Shown: positions 16,039 to 25,761, counted from the first letter of the stretch. The stretch: 43,609 nt of DNA from Methylomonas lenta (GCF_001644015.1 NZ_LUUI01000090.1:1-43609); one strand, 5' to 3'. The notes: generated by a model from the sequence alone, not told the origin. A program made the numbers and translations.

Positions 16039-16539
16039 ATGAATGCACTTGCCAATCGACTGCAAACAGCCCCGCTAATCGTGTTACTGGTATTGGTTTT
16101 TTTTATCCCTGAACAGGCGACCGCCGCCGTAGGTGATGGTGGCGCATTACCTTATGAAGACTGGCTTACGAGTCTTCGAACATCTGTCACCGGCCCCGTG
16201 GCATTTTCGTTGTCACTGATCGGGATTATTGTCGCCGGCGGTGTGTTGATTTTCGGCGGGGATTTAAACGGATTCTTTCGGACACTGATCTTCATCGTTC
16301 TCGTCATGGCTCTCTTAGTCGGCGCTCAAAACGTGATGACTAACGTGTTTGGTCGCGGAGCCGTAATCATGCCTTCATCTGATGATGCAGGTACACAACT
16401 CAACATTATGGGCGTCCATTTAGCGCACTACATCAAGGCGGTTCTCATAACCGCGTGTTCCATCGCCATATTAGCCGGCCTTCAACTGCGTACATCAAAA
16501 GGCATCGGTCAATCATTGGCAGTGGTGGGTGAAAAGTAA
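16039..16539 (+). CDS. trbC: TrbC, conjugative prepilin
   Basis: A 166-aa prepilin related to RP4 TrbC (145 aa). A signal peptide ends near ATAA (about residue 30). The pilin region [20 protein letters not shown] through GAQNVM and FGRG is nearly that of RP4, including two membrane segments. In RP4 the pilin is trimmed after the GRG motif and cyclised by TraF; here GRG is followed by AVIM, which would be the removed tetrapeptide by analogy. The tail beyond it is about 20 residues longer than in RP4 and holds an extra hydrophobic segment ([17 protein letters not shown]). TraF is not in the window. The gene starts 10 bp after trbB. Confidence 0.95.
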   Translation: MNALANRLQTAPLIVLLVLVFFIPEQATAAVGDGGALPYEDWLTSLRTSVTGPVAFSLSLIGIIVAGGVLIFGGDLNGFFRTLIFIVLVMALLVGAQNVMTNVFGRGAVIMPSSDDAGTQLNIMGVHLAHYIKAVLITACSIAILAGLQLRTSKGIGQSLAVVGEK

Positions 16540-16874
16540 TGGCCTTGCGCGCGATTCCTATCCGCAGAGCGGGTAACAGAGACAACTTGTTCATGGGCGG
16601 TGATCGCGAGTTTGTGATGTTCTCCGGCCTTGTGGCCGGAGCGTTAATTTTCTCCGCTCAAGAACTGAGGGCAGCCATCGTCGGGATAACTCTATGGTTA
16701 TGTTCGTTATATCTAGCACGGTTGGCGGCTAAATCAGACCCGAAAATGCGATTTATTTATCTACGACATTTACGGTATCGAGGTACGCGGATAGGTAATT
16801 TAAGAGGTTATTACCCGGCCAGAAGCACCCCATTTCGCGAAAATCCAAATAGCCAAGGGAAACAATACAGATGA
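16539..16874 (+). CDS. trbD: TrbD, VirB3-type inner-membrane protein
   Basis: A 111-aa protein (RP4 TrbD 103). A basic N-terminus (RAIPIRRAGNRDNLFMGGDRE) is typical of VirB3/TrbD, then one or two membrane helices (about 27-60). It assists pilus assembly with the TrbE ATPase. Its start shares one base with the trbC stop (TAATG) and its end overlaps trbE by 4 bp. Confidence 0.92.
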   Translation: MALRAIPIRRAGNRDNLFMGGDREFVMFSGLVAGALIFSAQELRAAIVGITLWLCSLYLARLAAKSDPKMRFIYLRHLRYRGTRIGNLRGYYPARSTPFRENPNSQGKQYR

Positions 16875-19435
16875 TGATCGAGGCCATAACATTCACGATA
16901 GCTGGATTAGGGATATTGTTAGTCGCCATCCTCGCGAGATTGATTTACAGAGCGGACAAGGATCGCAGGTTAAGTCAACATCGATCAAAAAACGCCAGCG
17001 TTGCCGACCTTTTGATTTATGCCGCCGAGGTCGATGACGGTATTATTGTTGGTAAGGATGGATCGTTTCTCGCCGGCTGGCTTTATACGAGTGATGATAA
17101 CGATAGCTCAACCGAAGCACATCGCGAATCAATATCCGCCAGACTAAACCAAGCAGTATCCAGGCTAGGTAATGGCTGGATGATCCACGTCGACGCAGTG
17201 CGTCGCCCGGCACCGTCATATTCAGAACGCGGTTTATCGACATTTCCCGATCGAATCACGGCAGCCATCGACGAAGAGCGCCGGACACTATTCGAAGGGC
17301 TAAGTACCATGTACGAAGGGTACTTTGTCGTGACATTGACATATCTCCCGCCTGTGCTTGCTGAGCGCAAGTTTATTGAGCTTATGTTCGATGACGACGC
17401 TAAGAAACCCGACTCAAAGACACACACAACCGACCTAATCGAGCACTTTAAACGCGAATGTCACAACATCGAAACGCGATTGTCGGCAGCGGTCAACTTA
17501 CGCAGATTAAAAGGCCATGAAATCGTTAATGAAGACGGGACAACTGTCATTCATGACGATCTTCTGCGGTGGTTGCAGTTTTGTATTACCGGAAAAAATC
17601 ATCCGGTCCAACTGCCAACAAACCCCATGTATCTCGACTGTTTAATTGGTGGAGAGGATTTGCTCGCAGGTGTGATTCCCAAGATAGGTCGAAAATACAT
17701 CCAGGTAGTAGCCATTGAAGGGTTCCCGCTCGAATCGACACCGGGAATGTTAACCGTCCTTGGAGAGTTACCTATCGAATATCGCTGGTCTTCAAGGTTC
17801 ATTTTTATGGACCCGCACGAGGCTATCAGTCACTTGGAAAAGTTCCGAAAAAAATGGCGGCAGAAGGTACGCGGATTCATCGATCAAGTGTTCAATCTCA
17901 ACACAGGACCGATAGACGAGGACGCGCAAAACATGGTGGACGACGCGCAGGCAGCGTTAGCAGAAGTCAATAGCGGCATAATCGCCCAAGGCTATTACAC
18001 CAGTGTTGTAGTACTAATGGATGAGAATAGAAAACGTGTACAGGAATTGGCACAACAGGTAGAGAAGGCCATAAACAGGCTTGGATTTGTCGCTAGGATC
18101 GAAACCATTAACGCAATGGAAGCCTACTTAGGTAGTTTGCCGGGCCACGGTGTCGAGAATGTTCGTCGCCCCTTGTTGAACACTATGAATTTGGCGGACT
18201 TGTTGCCGATTAGCACAATTTGGACAGGCAGAGAATATGCACCTTGTCCAATGTACCCGGCGCTATCGCCCCCGATAATGCATTGTGTTACCCAGGGATC
18301 AACGCCGTTTCGGCTAAACGTACATGTTGGTGACGTTGGACATACTTTCATGTTCGGTCGAACTGGGGCCGGCAAATCAACACATCTAGCCATACTTGCC
18401 GCACAGTTACGCCGCTATCAAGGCATGCACATCTTTGCATTCGATAAAGGGATGTCGCTGTACCCATTAACCGAAGCAATCCACGCAACGAGTGGCGGGA
18501 AGAGCGGCAAGCATTTCACTGTGGCTGCCGACGACGAAAAACTGGCTTTCTGTCCTTTGCAATATCTGAAAACAAAAAATGATCGAGCATGGGCTATGGA
18601 ATGGATCAACATCATTCTGGCGTTAAATGGCTTGAATACATCACCCGGTCAGCGAAATGAAATTGGTAACGCCATCATCAACATGCATAACAGCGGTGCT
18701 AGAACGTTATCCGAATTCACGGTAACTATTCAAGATGAGGCAATACGCGAAGCTCTTAAACAATACACGATTGATGGCGCAATGGGGCATCTATTAGATG
18801 CCGACGAGGACGGGCTAGAACTTACCGATTTCACGGTTTTTGAAATAGAAGAGTTAATGAACCTCGGGGATCGTTATGCGCTTCCAGTGTTGTTATATCT
18901 CTTTAGGCGCATCGAACGATCATTAACCGGGCAGCCTACGGCGATTATTTTGGACGAGGCTTGGGTAATGCTTGGTCATGCGGTATTTCGCGAAAAAATT
19001 CGAGAGTGGCTAAAGGTACTGCGAAAAGCGAACTGTTTCGTTCTGATGGCAACTCAAAATTTATCCGACGCCGCCAATTCGGGCATCCTCGACGTAATTA
19101 TCGAATCAACTGCTTCGAAAATATTCTTGCCAAACATTTACGCCAGAGAGGAAGACGCGACCGCACTGTATCGCCGTATGGGCCTTAACTCTAGGCAAAT
19201 TGAATTATTGGCTACAGCAATCCCCAAGAGACATTACTACTACGTCTCGGAAGAAGGCTGTCGTCTTTATGATCTTGCGTTAGGCCCGCTCGCTCTCGCA
19301 TTTGTCGGCTCATCGGATAAAGACTCTGTTGCAGCCATCAAGAAACTAAAAGCCACTCATGGTCATGAATGGGTTGGTGAATGGCTCGCTCGGAAGGGTT
19401 TAAGCATTGAAGATTACTTGGAGGAAGCAGCATGA
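16871..19435 (+). CDS. trbE: TrbE, VirB4-type conjugation ATPase
   Basis: An 854-aa ATPase (RP4 TrbE 852). The N-terminus has a membrane segment (about 8-26), then a CagE/VirB4 domain. Walker A GRTGAGKST is near residue 496, and Walker B AIILDEAWVML near 690, followed by MATQNLSDA. It drives substrate transfer and pilus biogenesis. The start overlaps trbD by 4 bp (ATGA), and the end overlaps trbF by 4 bp. Confidence 0.96.
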   Translation: MMIEAITFTIAGLGILLVAILARLIYRADKDRRLSQHRSKNASVADLLIYAAEVDDGIIVGKDGSFLAGWLYTSDDNDSSTEAHRESISARLNQAVSRLGNGWMIHVDAVRRPAPSYSERGLSTFPDRITAAIDEERRTLFEGLSTMYEGYFVVTLTYLPPVLAERKFIELMFDDDAKKPDSKTHTTDLIEHFKRECHNIETRLSAAVNLRRLKGHEIVNEDGTTVIHDDLLRWLQFCITGKNHPVQLPTNPMYLDCLIGGEDLLAGVIPKIGRKYIQVVAIEGFPLESTPGMLTVLGELPIEYRWSSRFIFMDPHEAISHLEKFRKKWRQKVRGFIDQVFNLNTGPIDEDAQNMVDDAQAALAEVNSGIIAQGYYTSVVVLMDENRKRVQELAQQVEKAINRLGFVARIETINAMEAYLGSLPGHGVENVRRPLLNTMNLADLLPISTIWTGREYAPCPMYPALSPPIMHCVTQGSTPFRLNVHVGDVGHTFMFGRTGAGKSTHLAILAAQLRRYQGMHIFAFDKGMSLYPLTEAIHATSGGKSGKHFTVAADDEKLAFCPLQYLKTKNDRAWAMEWINIILALNGLNTSPGQRNEIGNAIINMHNSGARTLSEFTVTIQDEAIREALKQYTIDGAMGHLLDADEDGLELTDFTVFEIEELMNLGDRYALPVLLYLFRRIERSLTGQPTAIILDEAWVMLGHAVFREKIREWLKVLRKANCFVLMATQNLSDAANSGILDVIIESTASKIFLPNIYAREEDATALYRRMGLNSRQIELLATAIPKRHYYYVSEEGCRLYDLALGPLALAFVGSSDKDSVAAIKKLKATHGHEWVGEWLARKGLSIEDYLEEAA

Positions 19436-20184
19436 TTTTTAAAAGAAAAGACCCAAAAGCAGACCCTAGAAAAAGACCTGAAAAGCTGATCGGTGGCCGT
19501 AGAGCCGGAGAAAACGAAAATCCGTATTTGTCCGCAAGACGAACCTGGAAGGATCACACACAAGGCGTTATTTCTACGCGGCAGGCGTGGCAAGTAATGG
19601 GAATATTGTCCATGTTGGTGGCGTTAACTGGGGTTGGAGGAATGATTCATATCGGCCAGCTATCGAAATTTGTGCCTTACGTTATACAGGTTGACAAGCT
19701 AGGTCAAACCGCAGCCGTAGCCAGAGCCGACCGCGCATCACCAGTGGATGCGCGAGTAGTCGCATCTGCTGTTTCGGCCTTTATCTCAAACTCTCGAATA
19801 GTCACCATAGACATCGCGCTACAAAGAAAAGCCGTTATGGATGTCTACGCCATGTTAGCGCCTGGCGATCCATCGCTACAAAAAATGACTGAATGGTTGA
19901 ATGGCACCGAAGAATCTAGTCCGTTCAAACGCGCGATAAAGGAAATGGTAAGCGTAGAAGTGGTGAATGTTCTGGCTCAAACCCCAGATACCTGGGAGGT
20001 CGATTGGATTGAAACGACCCGCGACCGGCAGGGCGTCGTGACCGGCAAACCTGCATTCATGAGGGCATTGGTCACCATCAAAGTCGTTGAACCGACGCCG
20101 GCCACAAGCGAAGAACAGGTCCGTAAAAATCCAATGGGAATTTACGTGAAAGACTTTTCCTGGTCCAGACAACAACAGTTTTAA
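19432..20184 (+). CDS. trbF: TrbF, VirB8-type inner-membrane protein
   Basis: A 250-aa protein (RP4 TrbF 260). The cytoplasmic N-terminus contains ENPYLSARRTWKDH, typical of TrbF, then one membrane helix (about 56-76) and a VirB8-like periplasmic domain with KFVPYVIQVDKLG. It links the inner-membrane platform to the outer-membrane core. The start overlaps trbE by 4 bp. Confidence 0.94.
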   Translation: MIFKRKDPKADPRKRPEKLIGGRRAGENENPYLSARRTWKDHTQGVISTRQAWQVMGILSMLVALTGVGGMIHIGQLSKFVPYVIQVDKLGQTAAVARADRASPVDARVVASAVSAFISNSRIVTIDIALQRKAVMDVYAMLAPGDPSLQKMTEWLNGTEESSPFKRAIKEMVSVEVVNVLAQTPDTWEVDWIETTRDRQGVVTGKPAFMRALVTIKVVEPTPATSEEQVRKNPMGIYVKDFSWSRQQQF

Positions 20185-20201
20185 CCGAACGAGGGAATCT
20201 C

Positions 20202-21104
20202 ATGAAAAATCAATACAGAGCAGTGATAAAGATAGCCATGACGCTATTTGTAATGCGGTCTGCGGTAGCGGAGCCTGATATGGCGGATATGTACTTTGCA
20301 ACCAAAAACCCGACATTAACCAAACAAGAAAAACAGGCTATTGAGATAGCCGAAAAATGGAAAGCCAGTAGCGCGACCGGCATGGCTCCAACCAGTGGGC
20401 AAAACGGTACCATCATGTTCCTATACGGGGCTCAACAACCAAGTATTGTCTGCGCCGTTCTCCAAGTGTGTGACGTATCGTTGCAGCCTGGCGAACAAGT
20501 AAACGGGATAAATCTAGGCGATACCGCAAGATGGACCATAGAACCAGCAATAGAAGGTAGTGGCCAAAGCGAAGTACAACATCTGATTATCAAACCGCAT
20601 GATGTGGGCTTGGAAACATCGCTATCGGTGACAACCAATCGCCGAGCCTATAACTTGCAACTACGATCCCACCGGACGCAGTACATGCCCAAAGTGGCTT
20701 TTACTTATCCAGAGGATGCGATGGCGAAATGGAATGCCATCGTGCATCGAGAAAATAAAGATCGTCAAGAAAAGACTATACCGCAAACCGGGGAGTATTT
20801 AGGCGACTTGAGTTTCGATTATGAAATCGAACCTAATGGCCCAATTGCATGGACACCGGTCCGCGTATATCACGATAAGCAAAAGACCATAATTCAAATG
20901 CCGGAAACAATGGCACAAACCGAAGCGCCGACATTGCTGGTTGTGCGAAGGGAAGGGGGGGTGTTTGAGGACGATGAAACCGTGATGGTGAATTATCGCG
21001 TACAGGGCGACCGTTACATTGTCGACACTGTATTCGACAGGGCAATCATGATTGCAGGTGTTGGTTCCAATCAAGACACCGTAACCATTCAGCGGGTGAA
21101 ATAA
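20202..21104 (+). CDS. trbG: TrbG, VirB9-type core complex protein
   Basis: A 300-aa periplasmic protein (RP4 TrbG 297) with a signal peptide of about 23 residues ending AVAEP. It has the VirB9/CagX pattern: an N-terminal strand domain with TARWTIEPA and TNRRAYNLQL, and a C-terminal part with SFDYEIEPNGPIAWTPVRVY. It forms the outer-membrane ring with TrbH and TrbI. A ribosome binding site GAGG is at 20189-20194. Confidence 0.94.
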   Translation: MKNQYRAVIKIAMTLFVMRSAVAEPDMADMYFATKNPTLTKQEKQAIEIAEKWKASSATGMAPTSGQNGTIMFLYGAQQPSIVCAVLQVCDVSLQPGEQVNGINLGDTARWTIEPAIEGSGQSEVQHLIIKPHDVGLETSLSVTTNRRAYNLQLRSHRTQYMPKVAFTYPEDAMAKWNAIVHRENKDRQEKTIPQTGEYLGDLSFDYEIEPNGPIAWTPVRVYHDKQKTIIQMPETMAQTEAPTLLVVRREGGVFEDDETVMVNYRVQGDRYIVDTVFDRAIMIAGVGSNQDTVTIQRVK

Positions 21105-21105
21105 C

Positions 21106-21546
21106 ATGATCAAACTATTAGTGTTCATCATCTGTGTCGCCGGACAGTTTGGATGCGCAACGGAACGATTTGGTAATTTCGAATCAAATGCGCCCTCCGG
21201 ACTTCATGAAGGTATTGCGGCAGATACCATTCAGCATTTGGAAAAGGTATATCCACCGGCTCAAACTCAATTCAATTTTGGCCAAAGCATTCCAAAATCA
21301 GATAGATTCGGAATGCTGTTGGTGGATTCGCTGAGAGCAAAAGGCTATGCAGTGAAGGAATATAGCCCGAAGCAAAGCGTTGGCGGCACAGGGTTGAGAT
21401 TCCAGTACGTTATTGATAAGCCGTCTATCAATGTGCCCAACTTGTACCGCATTCAGCTCAATATTGACGACGTAACGTTGACTCATGCTTATGAGGCGAA
21501 GAACAACACCGCCTTATCAGCAGGCGCTTGGGCAAAAATGGAGTAA
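21106..21546 (+). CDS. trbH: TrbH, conjugation lipoprotein
   Basis: A 146-aa protein (RP4 TrbH 160). The N-terminal hydrophobic segment ends GQFGC, so Cys17 is a likely lipidation site. The rest includes a periplasmic domain with MLLVDSLRAKGYAVKEY. TrbH stands in for VirB7 in IncP systems. It begins 1 bp after the trbG stop and ends 4 bp before trbI. Confidence 0.9.
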   Translation: MIKLLVFIICVAGQFGCATERFGNFESNAPSGLHEGIAADTIQHLEKVYPPAQTQFNFGQSIPKSDRFGMLLVDSLRAKGYAVKEYSPKQSVGGTGLRFQYVIDKPSINVPNLYRIQLNIDDVTLTHAYEAKNNTALSAGAWAKME

Positions 21547-21550
21547 GGCA

Positions 21551-22951
21551 ATGGAAACTACAGCAAATACCGTCAATGAAGAATACATGTCACCTGAATT
21601 GTCACCGGATGAGCCAGAAGCTGGTCACGGTGTTCGTCGGGTCAATAACTTACCCGTACTTATCTTGGGTGTCGCCATCTCGATATTCTTGATCATAATG
21701 GTTCTGGTGGCCGCCGACCGTGCAAACCAGCAAGACAAACCAGAAACGGCGGAGCGGCAAAAAGCGGGAAACGCCAATATGCTCGCCAAAGAAATAGTGG
21801 GCAATAACCTGGGCGGCATTATTCCTCCAGCATCCAAGCCGCAATCTGAACCGCAGATAGAGCAGGCACCGCCAGTCAAAATAGTTCGGGCCGATATGCC
21901 ACCTACGCCGCCATCGGCCGCGCCCAATAAAGCACGCACCCCGGAGGAGGATGCCGCCGCACGTATTGCCGCAATGAAGCGTCAACAATTCGAAGATGCG
22001 ATTAAAGCAAGAACGATGGTTACGGTTACAGCTCCACGTAGCGCTGGTTCGCCTCCCGGCGTCATTGCAGCACCACATGTGCAGACAACTGGACGAGACG
22101 GGGTACTCGCAAAGTTAGCAGCAGTCAGAGAACAGATGGAAACCGACACTCTGACGGCATATAAGAAGCGGCTTTCAGCATTGAAAGATTCCGGACTTAT
22201 GGAAACAGGCGGGGAAGGCGGTATTAGCGCAAGCGAATTGTCGCCGCAACTCGTCAGCTCCGAGACTCAGGGCGATAGAAACAATATTAATCAATTTGGG
22301 CAATCAGGATCAAGTGATAGATGGCGGTTAGATTCGTTGCCGGAAGCGCCGAGAACACCCTTTGAACTGAGAGCCGGTTTTATTATTCCTGGGACTTTAA
22401 TTTCTGGAATCAATTCCGAATTACCTGGGCAGATTATGGCCCAAGTTTCACAGGATGTTTTTGACACTGCGACAGGAAAATATTTGTTGGTCCCGCAAGG
22501 ATCAAGGTTAGTTGGCGTGTATTCAAGCGAAGTGGAATACGGGCAATCTCGCGTTCTAGTCGCATGGCAACGTATCGTCTTCCCAGACGGCAAAGCGATG
22601 GATATTGGCGCAATGCCGGGCGCAGATAGTGCCGGTTATGCCGGATTTACCGATCAAGTGAATCATCATTTTGTCCGAATATTCGGTTCGGCGTTGTTAA
22701 TGTCCGCCATTACAGCCGGCATCACTTATAACCAGCAGCAAAACCAGCAAAACGGCGTGTACACAGCGCCAAACGCCAATAGTGCGTTGAGTAATGCTCT
22801 GGGACAACAATTAGGTCGAGTAACGTCACAAATGATCGCGAAAAACATGAATATCGCGCCGACTTTGGAAATCAGACCGGGTTATCGATTCAACATTATC
22901 GTTACAAAAGATTTAACTCTAACCAAACCGTATCAAGCATTTGATTATTAA
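21551..22951 (+). CDS. trbI: TrbI, VirB10-type core complex protein
   Basis: A 466-aa protein (RP4 TrbI 463). It has a cytoplasmic N-terminus, one membrane helix (about 37-57), a Pro/Ala/Gln-rich linker (about 85-160) and the C-terminal VirB10 barrel domain with FIIPGTLISGINSELPG and YLLVPQGSRLVGVYSSEV. I chose ATG 21551, right after the trbH stop with AAGGC upstream; a longer frame from 21485 would run into trbH. It spans both membranes. Confidence 0.95.
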   Translation: METTANTVNEEYMSPELSPDEPEAGHGVRRVNNLPVLILGVAISIFLIIMVLVAADRANQQDKPETAERQKAGNANMLAKEIVGNNLGGIIPPASKPQSEPQIEQAPPVKIVRADMPPTPPSAAPNKARTPEEDAAARIAAMKRQQFEDAIKARTMVTVTAPRSAGSPPGVIAAPHVQTTGRDGVLAKLAAVREQMETDTLTAYKKRLSALKDSGLMETGGEGGISASELSPQLVSSETQGDRNNINQFGQSGSSDRWRLDSLPEAPRTPFELRAGFIIPGTLISGINSELPGQIMAQVSQDVFDTATGKYLLVPQGSRLVGVYSSEVEYGQSRVLVAWQRIVFPDGKAMDIGAMPGADSAGYAGFTDQVNHHFVRIFGSALLMSAITAGITYNQQQNQQNGVYTAPNANSALSNALGQQLGRVTSQMIAKNMNIAPTLEIRPGYRFNIIVTKDLTLTKPYQAFDY

Positions 22952-22974
22952 GGTTTACACCACAGGAGTCATTT

Positions 22975-23778
22975 ATGAAAAACAAAAATATTTTAGCCGC
23001 TAAAAAAATATTAGTAGGGGTGTTGACCGCTATCGTCATGTTTAGGCCGTCCATTTCAAACGCGGGCATTCCCGTAATCGACGGTACGAACCTGACTCAA
23101 AACGTTATGAGTGCTGTTGAAGAAGTGGCTCAGACAATAAAACAAGTCCAAGAATACGCCACTCAATTGGAACAGTATTCAACGCAGTTGCAGCAATATG
23201 AAAATATGCTGCAAAACACAGCGTCGCCAGCGGTCAATATCTGGGATAGAGCGACTGCAACAATGGGAAGGCTTCGCGGAACCATTGATACCGTCACAGG
23301 TTATAAAGACAGGTTCGGTAACATTGATAACTATTTGGCAAAGTTTAAAGACATCAACACGTATCGGGGATCGCCTTGTTTTAACGGCGACGCCTGTACG
23401 GATGCCGATTTAGCCGACTTACGGGACTCTTTACACATTGGCTCGGAGGCGCAACAGGCCGCAAACAAGGCCGCAATTGAGGGCCTCGATAGCCAACAAA
23501 ATGCATTAGAAGCGGATGCCGCGACGCTCGAAGATATTCAAGCGGCGGCACAAGGCGCCGATGGTCAAGTCAAGGCTATCGGTTATACCAATCAACTTGC
23601 CAGCCAACAGGCTAATCAACTTCTACAAATACGCGGATTGATGATTGCGCAACAAAACGCCGAAATAACCCGCAATCAGGCCCTGGCAAATAAAGAAGCG
23701 CAACAACAAGCGGCATCAGACAAGGCCCACATCGTGCCCTATGCGTACCGCGATAATGAAGGCTGGACCATCAGGTAA
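22975..23778 (+). CDS. trbJ: TrbJ, VirB5-type periplasmic protein
   Basis: A 267-aa protein (RP4 TrbJ 258). The signal peptide is about 35 residues (MKNKNILAAKKILVGVL to SNAG). Gln-rich helices follow (QVQEYATQLEQYSTQLQQYE, about 60-80) and IDTVTGYKDRFGNI. VirB5 proteins sit at the pilus tip and help contact the recipient. The codons for ILAAKK are also a KorB operator (22991-23005). A ribosome binding site CAGGAG is 9 bp upstream of ATG. Confidence 0.93.
   Translation: MKNKNILAAKKILVGVLTAIVMFRPSISNAGIPVIDGTNLTQNVMSAVEEVAQTIKQVQEYATQLEQYSTQLQQYENMLQNTASPAVNIWDRATATMGRLRGTIDTVTGYKDRFGNIDNYLAKFKDINTYRGSPCFNGDACTDADLADLRDSLHIGSEAQQAANKAAIEGLDSQQNALEADAATLEDIQAAAQGADGQVKAIGYTNQLASQQANQLLQIRGLMIAQQNAEITRNQALANKEAQQQAASDKAHIVPYAYRDNEGWTIR
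22991..23005. promoter_or_regulatory. KorB operator inside the first codons of trbJ
   Basis: Palindrome TTTTAGCCGCTAAAA with core at 22992-23004, within codons 6-11 of trbJ. It matches the KorB consensus perfectly. It may block transcription through the operon or help partition; the signal-peptide codons tolerate the sequence. Confidence 0.85.
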
Positions 23779-23784
23779 TTGCGT

Positions 23785-24063
23785 ATGCCCATTAAATACA
23801 TTTTAGTTGTTATTTTTATCATGGCCGCTATTGCAACAACCGTCAGTAATTGGGATGAGTTGGTCAATCAAGACGAAGACTCCTTGCCAGTTGCTGAGGA
23901 TACGGAGACGGATGTCGATGAGTTTATTGTTAATGAAATAAATTGTAGGCACGAAAACCTCATTCGCATCGCAAATGAAAAAAAGCGGAGACGACTGGCC
24001 TCCGCATGTGCTCGTCGTGTGTCGTTCGGTGCTGCTAACAATCGAAACTGGTCAATCAAATAG
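23785..24063 (+). CDS. trbK: TrbK-position small membrane protein, possible entry-exclusion factor
   Basis: A 92-aa protein with an N-terminal hydrophobic segment (about 3-20), a strongly acidic middle (about 27-50) and a basic, Cys-containing C-terminus (NCRHENLIRI and CARRVSF). It lies between trbJ and trbL, where RP4 has the entry-exclusion lipoprotein TrbK (69 aa). No lipobox Cys is seen after the hydrophobic segment, so membrane attachment would differ. I chose ATG 23785 over TTG 23779. The name rests on position and the short Cys/Arg motifs. Confidence 0.65.
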   Translation: MPIKYILVVIFIMAAIATTVSNWDELVNQDEDSLPVAEDTETDVDEFIVNEINCRHENLIRIANEKKRRRLASACARRVSFGAANNRNWSIK

Positions 24064-24078
24064 CGCGAGAAAAGGCAA

Positions 24079-25470
24079 ATGAATAAACGAATATTCTTGA
24101 TTGTAGCCATCCTGATGGTCGCATCTACTGACGCTTTGGCGGCAATAGATGGGCCAAATATTATGGACGATGTTCAAGGCCGGTTTGCCGGTGCGGCGGC
24201 TGGCTGGGCCGATGCGATTACTGCAAGAGCAATCTGGCTATTCTGGGTGCTGGCCTTAATTTCTATGGTATGGACGCATGGTTTTTTACTATTGAGAAAG
24301 GCAGATATTGGCGAGTTCTATACCGAATTCCTCCGTTTCACGATTACAACAGGGTTTTTCTGGTGGCTTTTGAGTAACGGTCCGGCAATGGCAACCGGCA
24401 TTTTTGCATCGCTGCAAACGTTAGGCTCAAATGCGGCCGGATTAGGTGCGGTAACACCGTCCGGCATTATTGATGCGGGATTTCAGGTATTCGGAAAGGC
24501 GATTACGGCGTCCTCAATCTGGGAGCCGGTAGAGGGTGCGGCGCTAATTATCATGGGCGCTGTCGTGCTGGTGATCATGGCCCTGATCGCCACTAATATG
24601 CTTGTGCTCTTTGTTAGTGGATGGATTCTTGCCTACGCCGGCGTTATATATCTTGGCTTTGGCGGTGGCCGATGGACTACGGACATGGCCATCGGCTTTT
24701 ACAAAACGGTGTTAAACGTCGCCATTCAGTTGATGACGATGATTTTGATTGTTGGGATAGGTCAAGCCTTTATCAATGATTATGTCGCGGCAATGGAGGT
24801 CGATATGACCTACGCGGATATGGGTTCATTCCTCGTTGCATCAGTGGTTTTGTTGTTATTGGTCAATAAAGTGCCCCCTATGCTTGGGCAAGTCGCATTC
24901 GGTGGAGGAACCGGCGCACTGGGTAATGGGTTTGGAGCCGGCTCGGCAATGGCGGCTGCTGCGACTGCCGGAGCCGCCATTGGCGTTGCAGGCGGAGCGA
25001 TTGCCGCTGGAGCAACAAATATCGGCGGCGGTATGCAAGCCATTATGGCGGCATCAAATAAAGCCGCGGAATTCGTCGGAAGTGGGGCGGACGGAGCTTC
25101 CAGAATGACAGCCGACTATCTTCAAAGCAGTCAGAGCACCGCCAATGGCGGTTCGACTTCGAACACAACAACCCCACTTAGCGAAGCAATGGGAGGCAGT
25201 GGTTCCTCAAAGCAGGCAAATGAGTCCAAATATGGGCCATCAATGGTTAAAAATCTTGCAACCGGAATTGGAGAGGTCGCAAAGAAAAAAATGATGGACA
25301 GAACCAGCAATACGTTTGGCGGACAAGTCGCGGCAGCAATAAGCAATAGCGGGCAATCAACTCCCACGTTTGGCGGCGATAGCCTATCGGGATCGGATGA
25401 AACGGTTGATCCGGATGAAGAGGTCGCGGCATTCACTAACAACGATAGCGGTAACGCGCATTCAGCATAA
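24079..25470 (+). CDS. trbL: TrbL, VirB6-type polytopic membrane protein
   Basis: A 463-aa inner-membrane protein (RP4 TrbL 528). It has a signal-like first segment (MNKRIFLIVAILMVASTDALA) and five or six membrane helices up to about residue 265. A long Gly/Ala-rich stretch (GGTGALGNGFGAGSAMAAAA, about 275-320) precedes a hydrophilic Ser/Thr/Gly-rich tail. This layout is typical of P-type TrbL proteins, which form part of the inner-membrane channel. It begins 15 bp after trbK. Confidence 0.93.
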   Translation: MNKRIFLIVAILMVASTDALAAIDGPNIMDDVQGRFAGAAAGWADAITARAIWLFWVLALISMVWTHGFLLLRKADIGEFYTEFLRFTITTGFFWWLLSNGPAMATGIFASLQTLGSNAAGLGAVTPSGIIDAGFQVFGKAITASSIWEPVEGAALIIMGAVVLVIMALIATNMLVLFVSGWILAYAGVIYLGFGGGRWTTDMAIGFYKTVLNVAIQLMTMILIVGIGQAFINDYVAAMEVDMTYADMGSFLVASVVLLLLVNKVPPMLGQVAFGGGTGALGNGFGAGSAMAAAATAGAAIGVAGGAIAAGATNIGGGMQAIMAASNKAAEFVGSGADGASRMTADYLQSSQSTANGGSTSNTTTPLSEAMGGSGSSKQANESKYGPSMVKNLATGIGEVAKKKMMDRTSNTFGGQVAAAISNSGQSTPTFGGDSLSGSDETVDPDEEVAAFTNNDSGNAHSA

Positions 25471-25484
25471 CAGGAGAACAATTC

Positions 25485-25760
25485 ATGAACGCTTTAAAAT
25501 TATGCATTGCTGCAATCAGCATATTCCCGATGCTAGTGCATGCTCAGTCCAACACCCAGAGAACACCGTCAGTCCCGACACCTCAATGGCTCACAGGCGA
25601 TAGGAAATTAGCTTGCGAAGCAATTCTTTGCCTAGCAAGCAACAGACAACCTGACGAGTGCCAGGAATCATTAAATCGTTATTTCGGAATTGATTTCGAC
25701 GATATGAGTGATACAGCAACGGCTCGCGCGAATTTTTTAAATCAGTGCCCGAGACAATAA
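25485..25760 (+). CDS. trbM: TrbM family protein
   Basis: A 91-aa secreted protein with a 20-residue signal peptide ending VHA. The mature part has the TrbM pattern LTGDRKLACEAILCL, then DECQESLNRYFGI and RANFLNQCP, with four Cys that could form two disulfides. It is shorter than RP4 TrbM (195 aa), keeping only the conserved Cys domain. The biochemical role of TrbM is unknown. It stands 14 bp after trbL, with CAGGAG as ribosome binding site. Confidence 0.88.
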   Translation: MNALKLCIAAISIFPMLVHAQSNTQRTPSVPTPQWLTGDRKLACEAILCLASNRQPDECQESLNRYFGIDFDDMSDTATARANFLNQCPRQ

Positions 25761-25761
25761 T

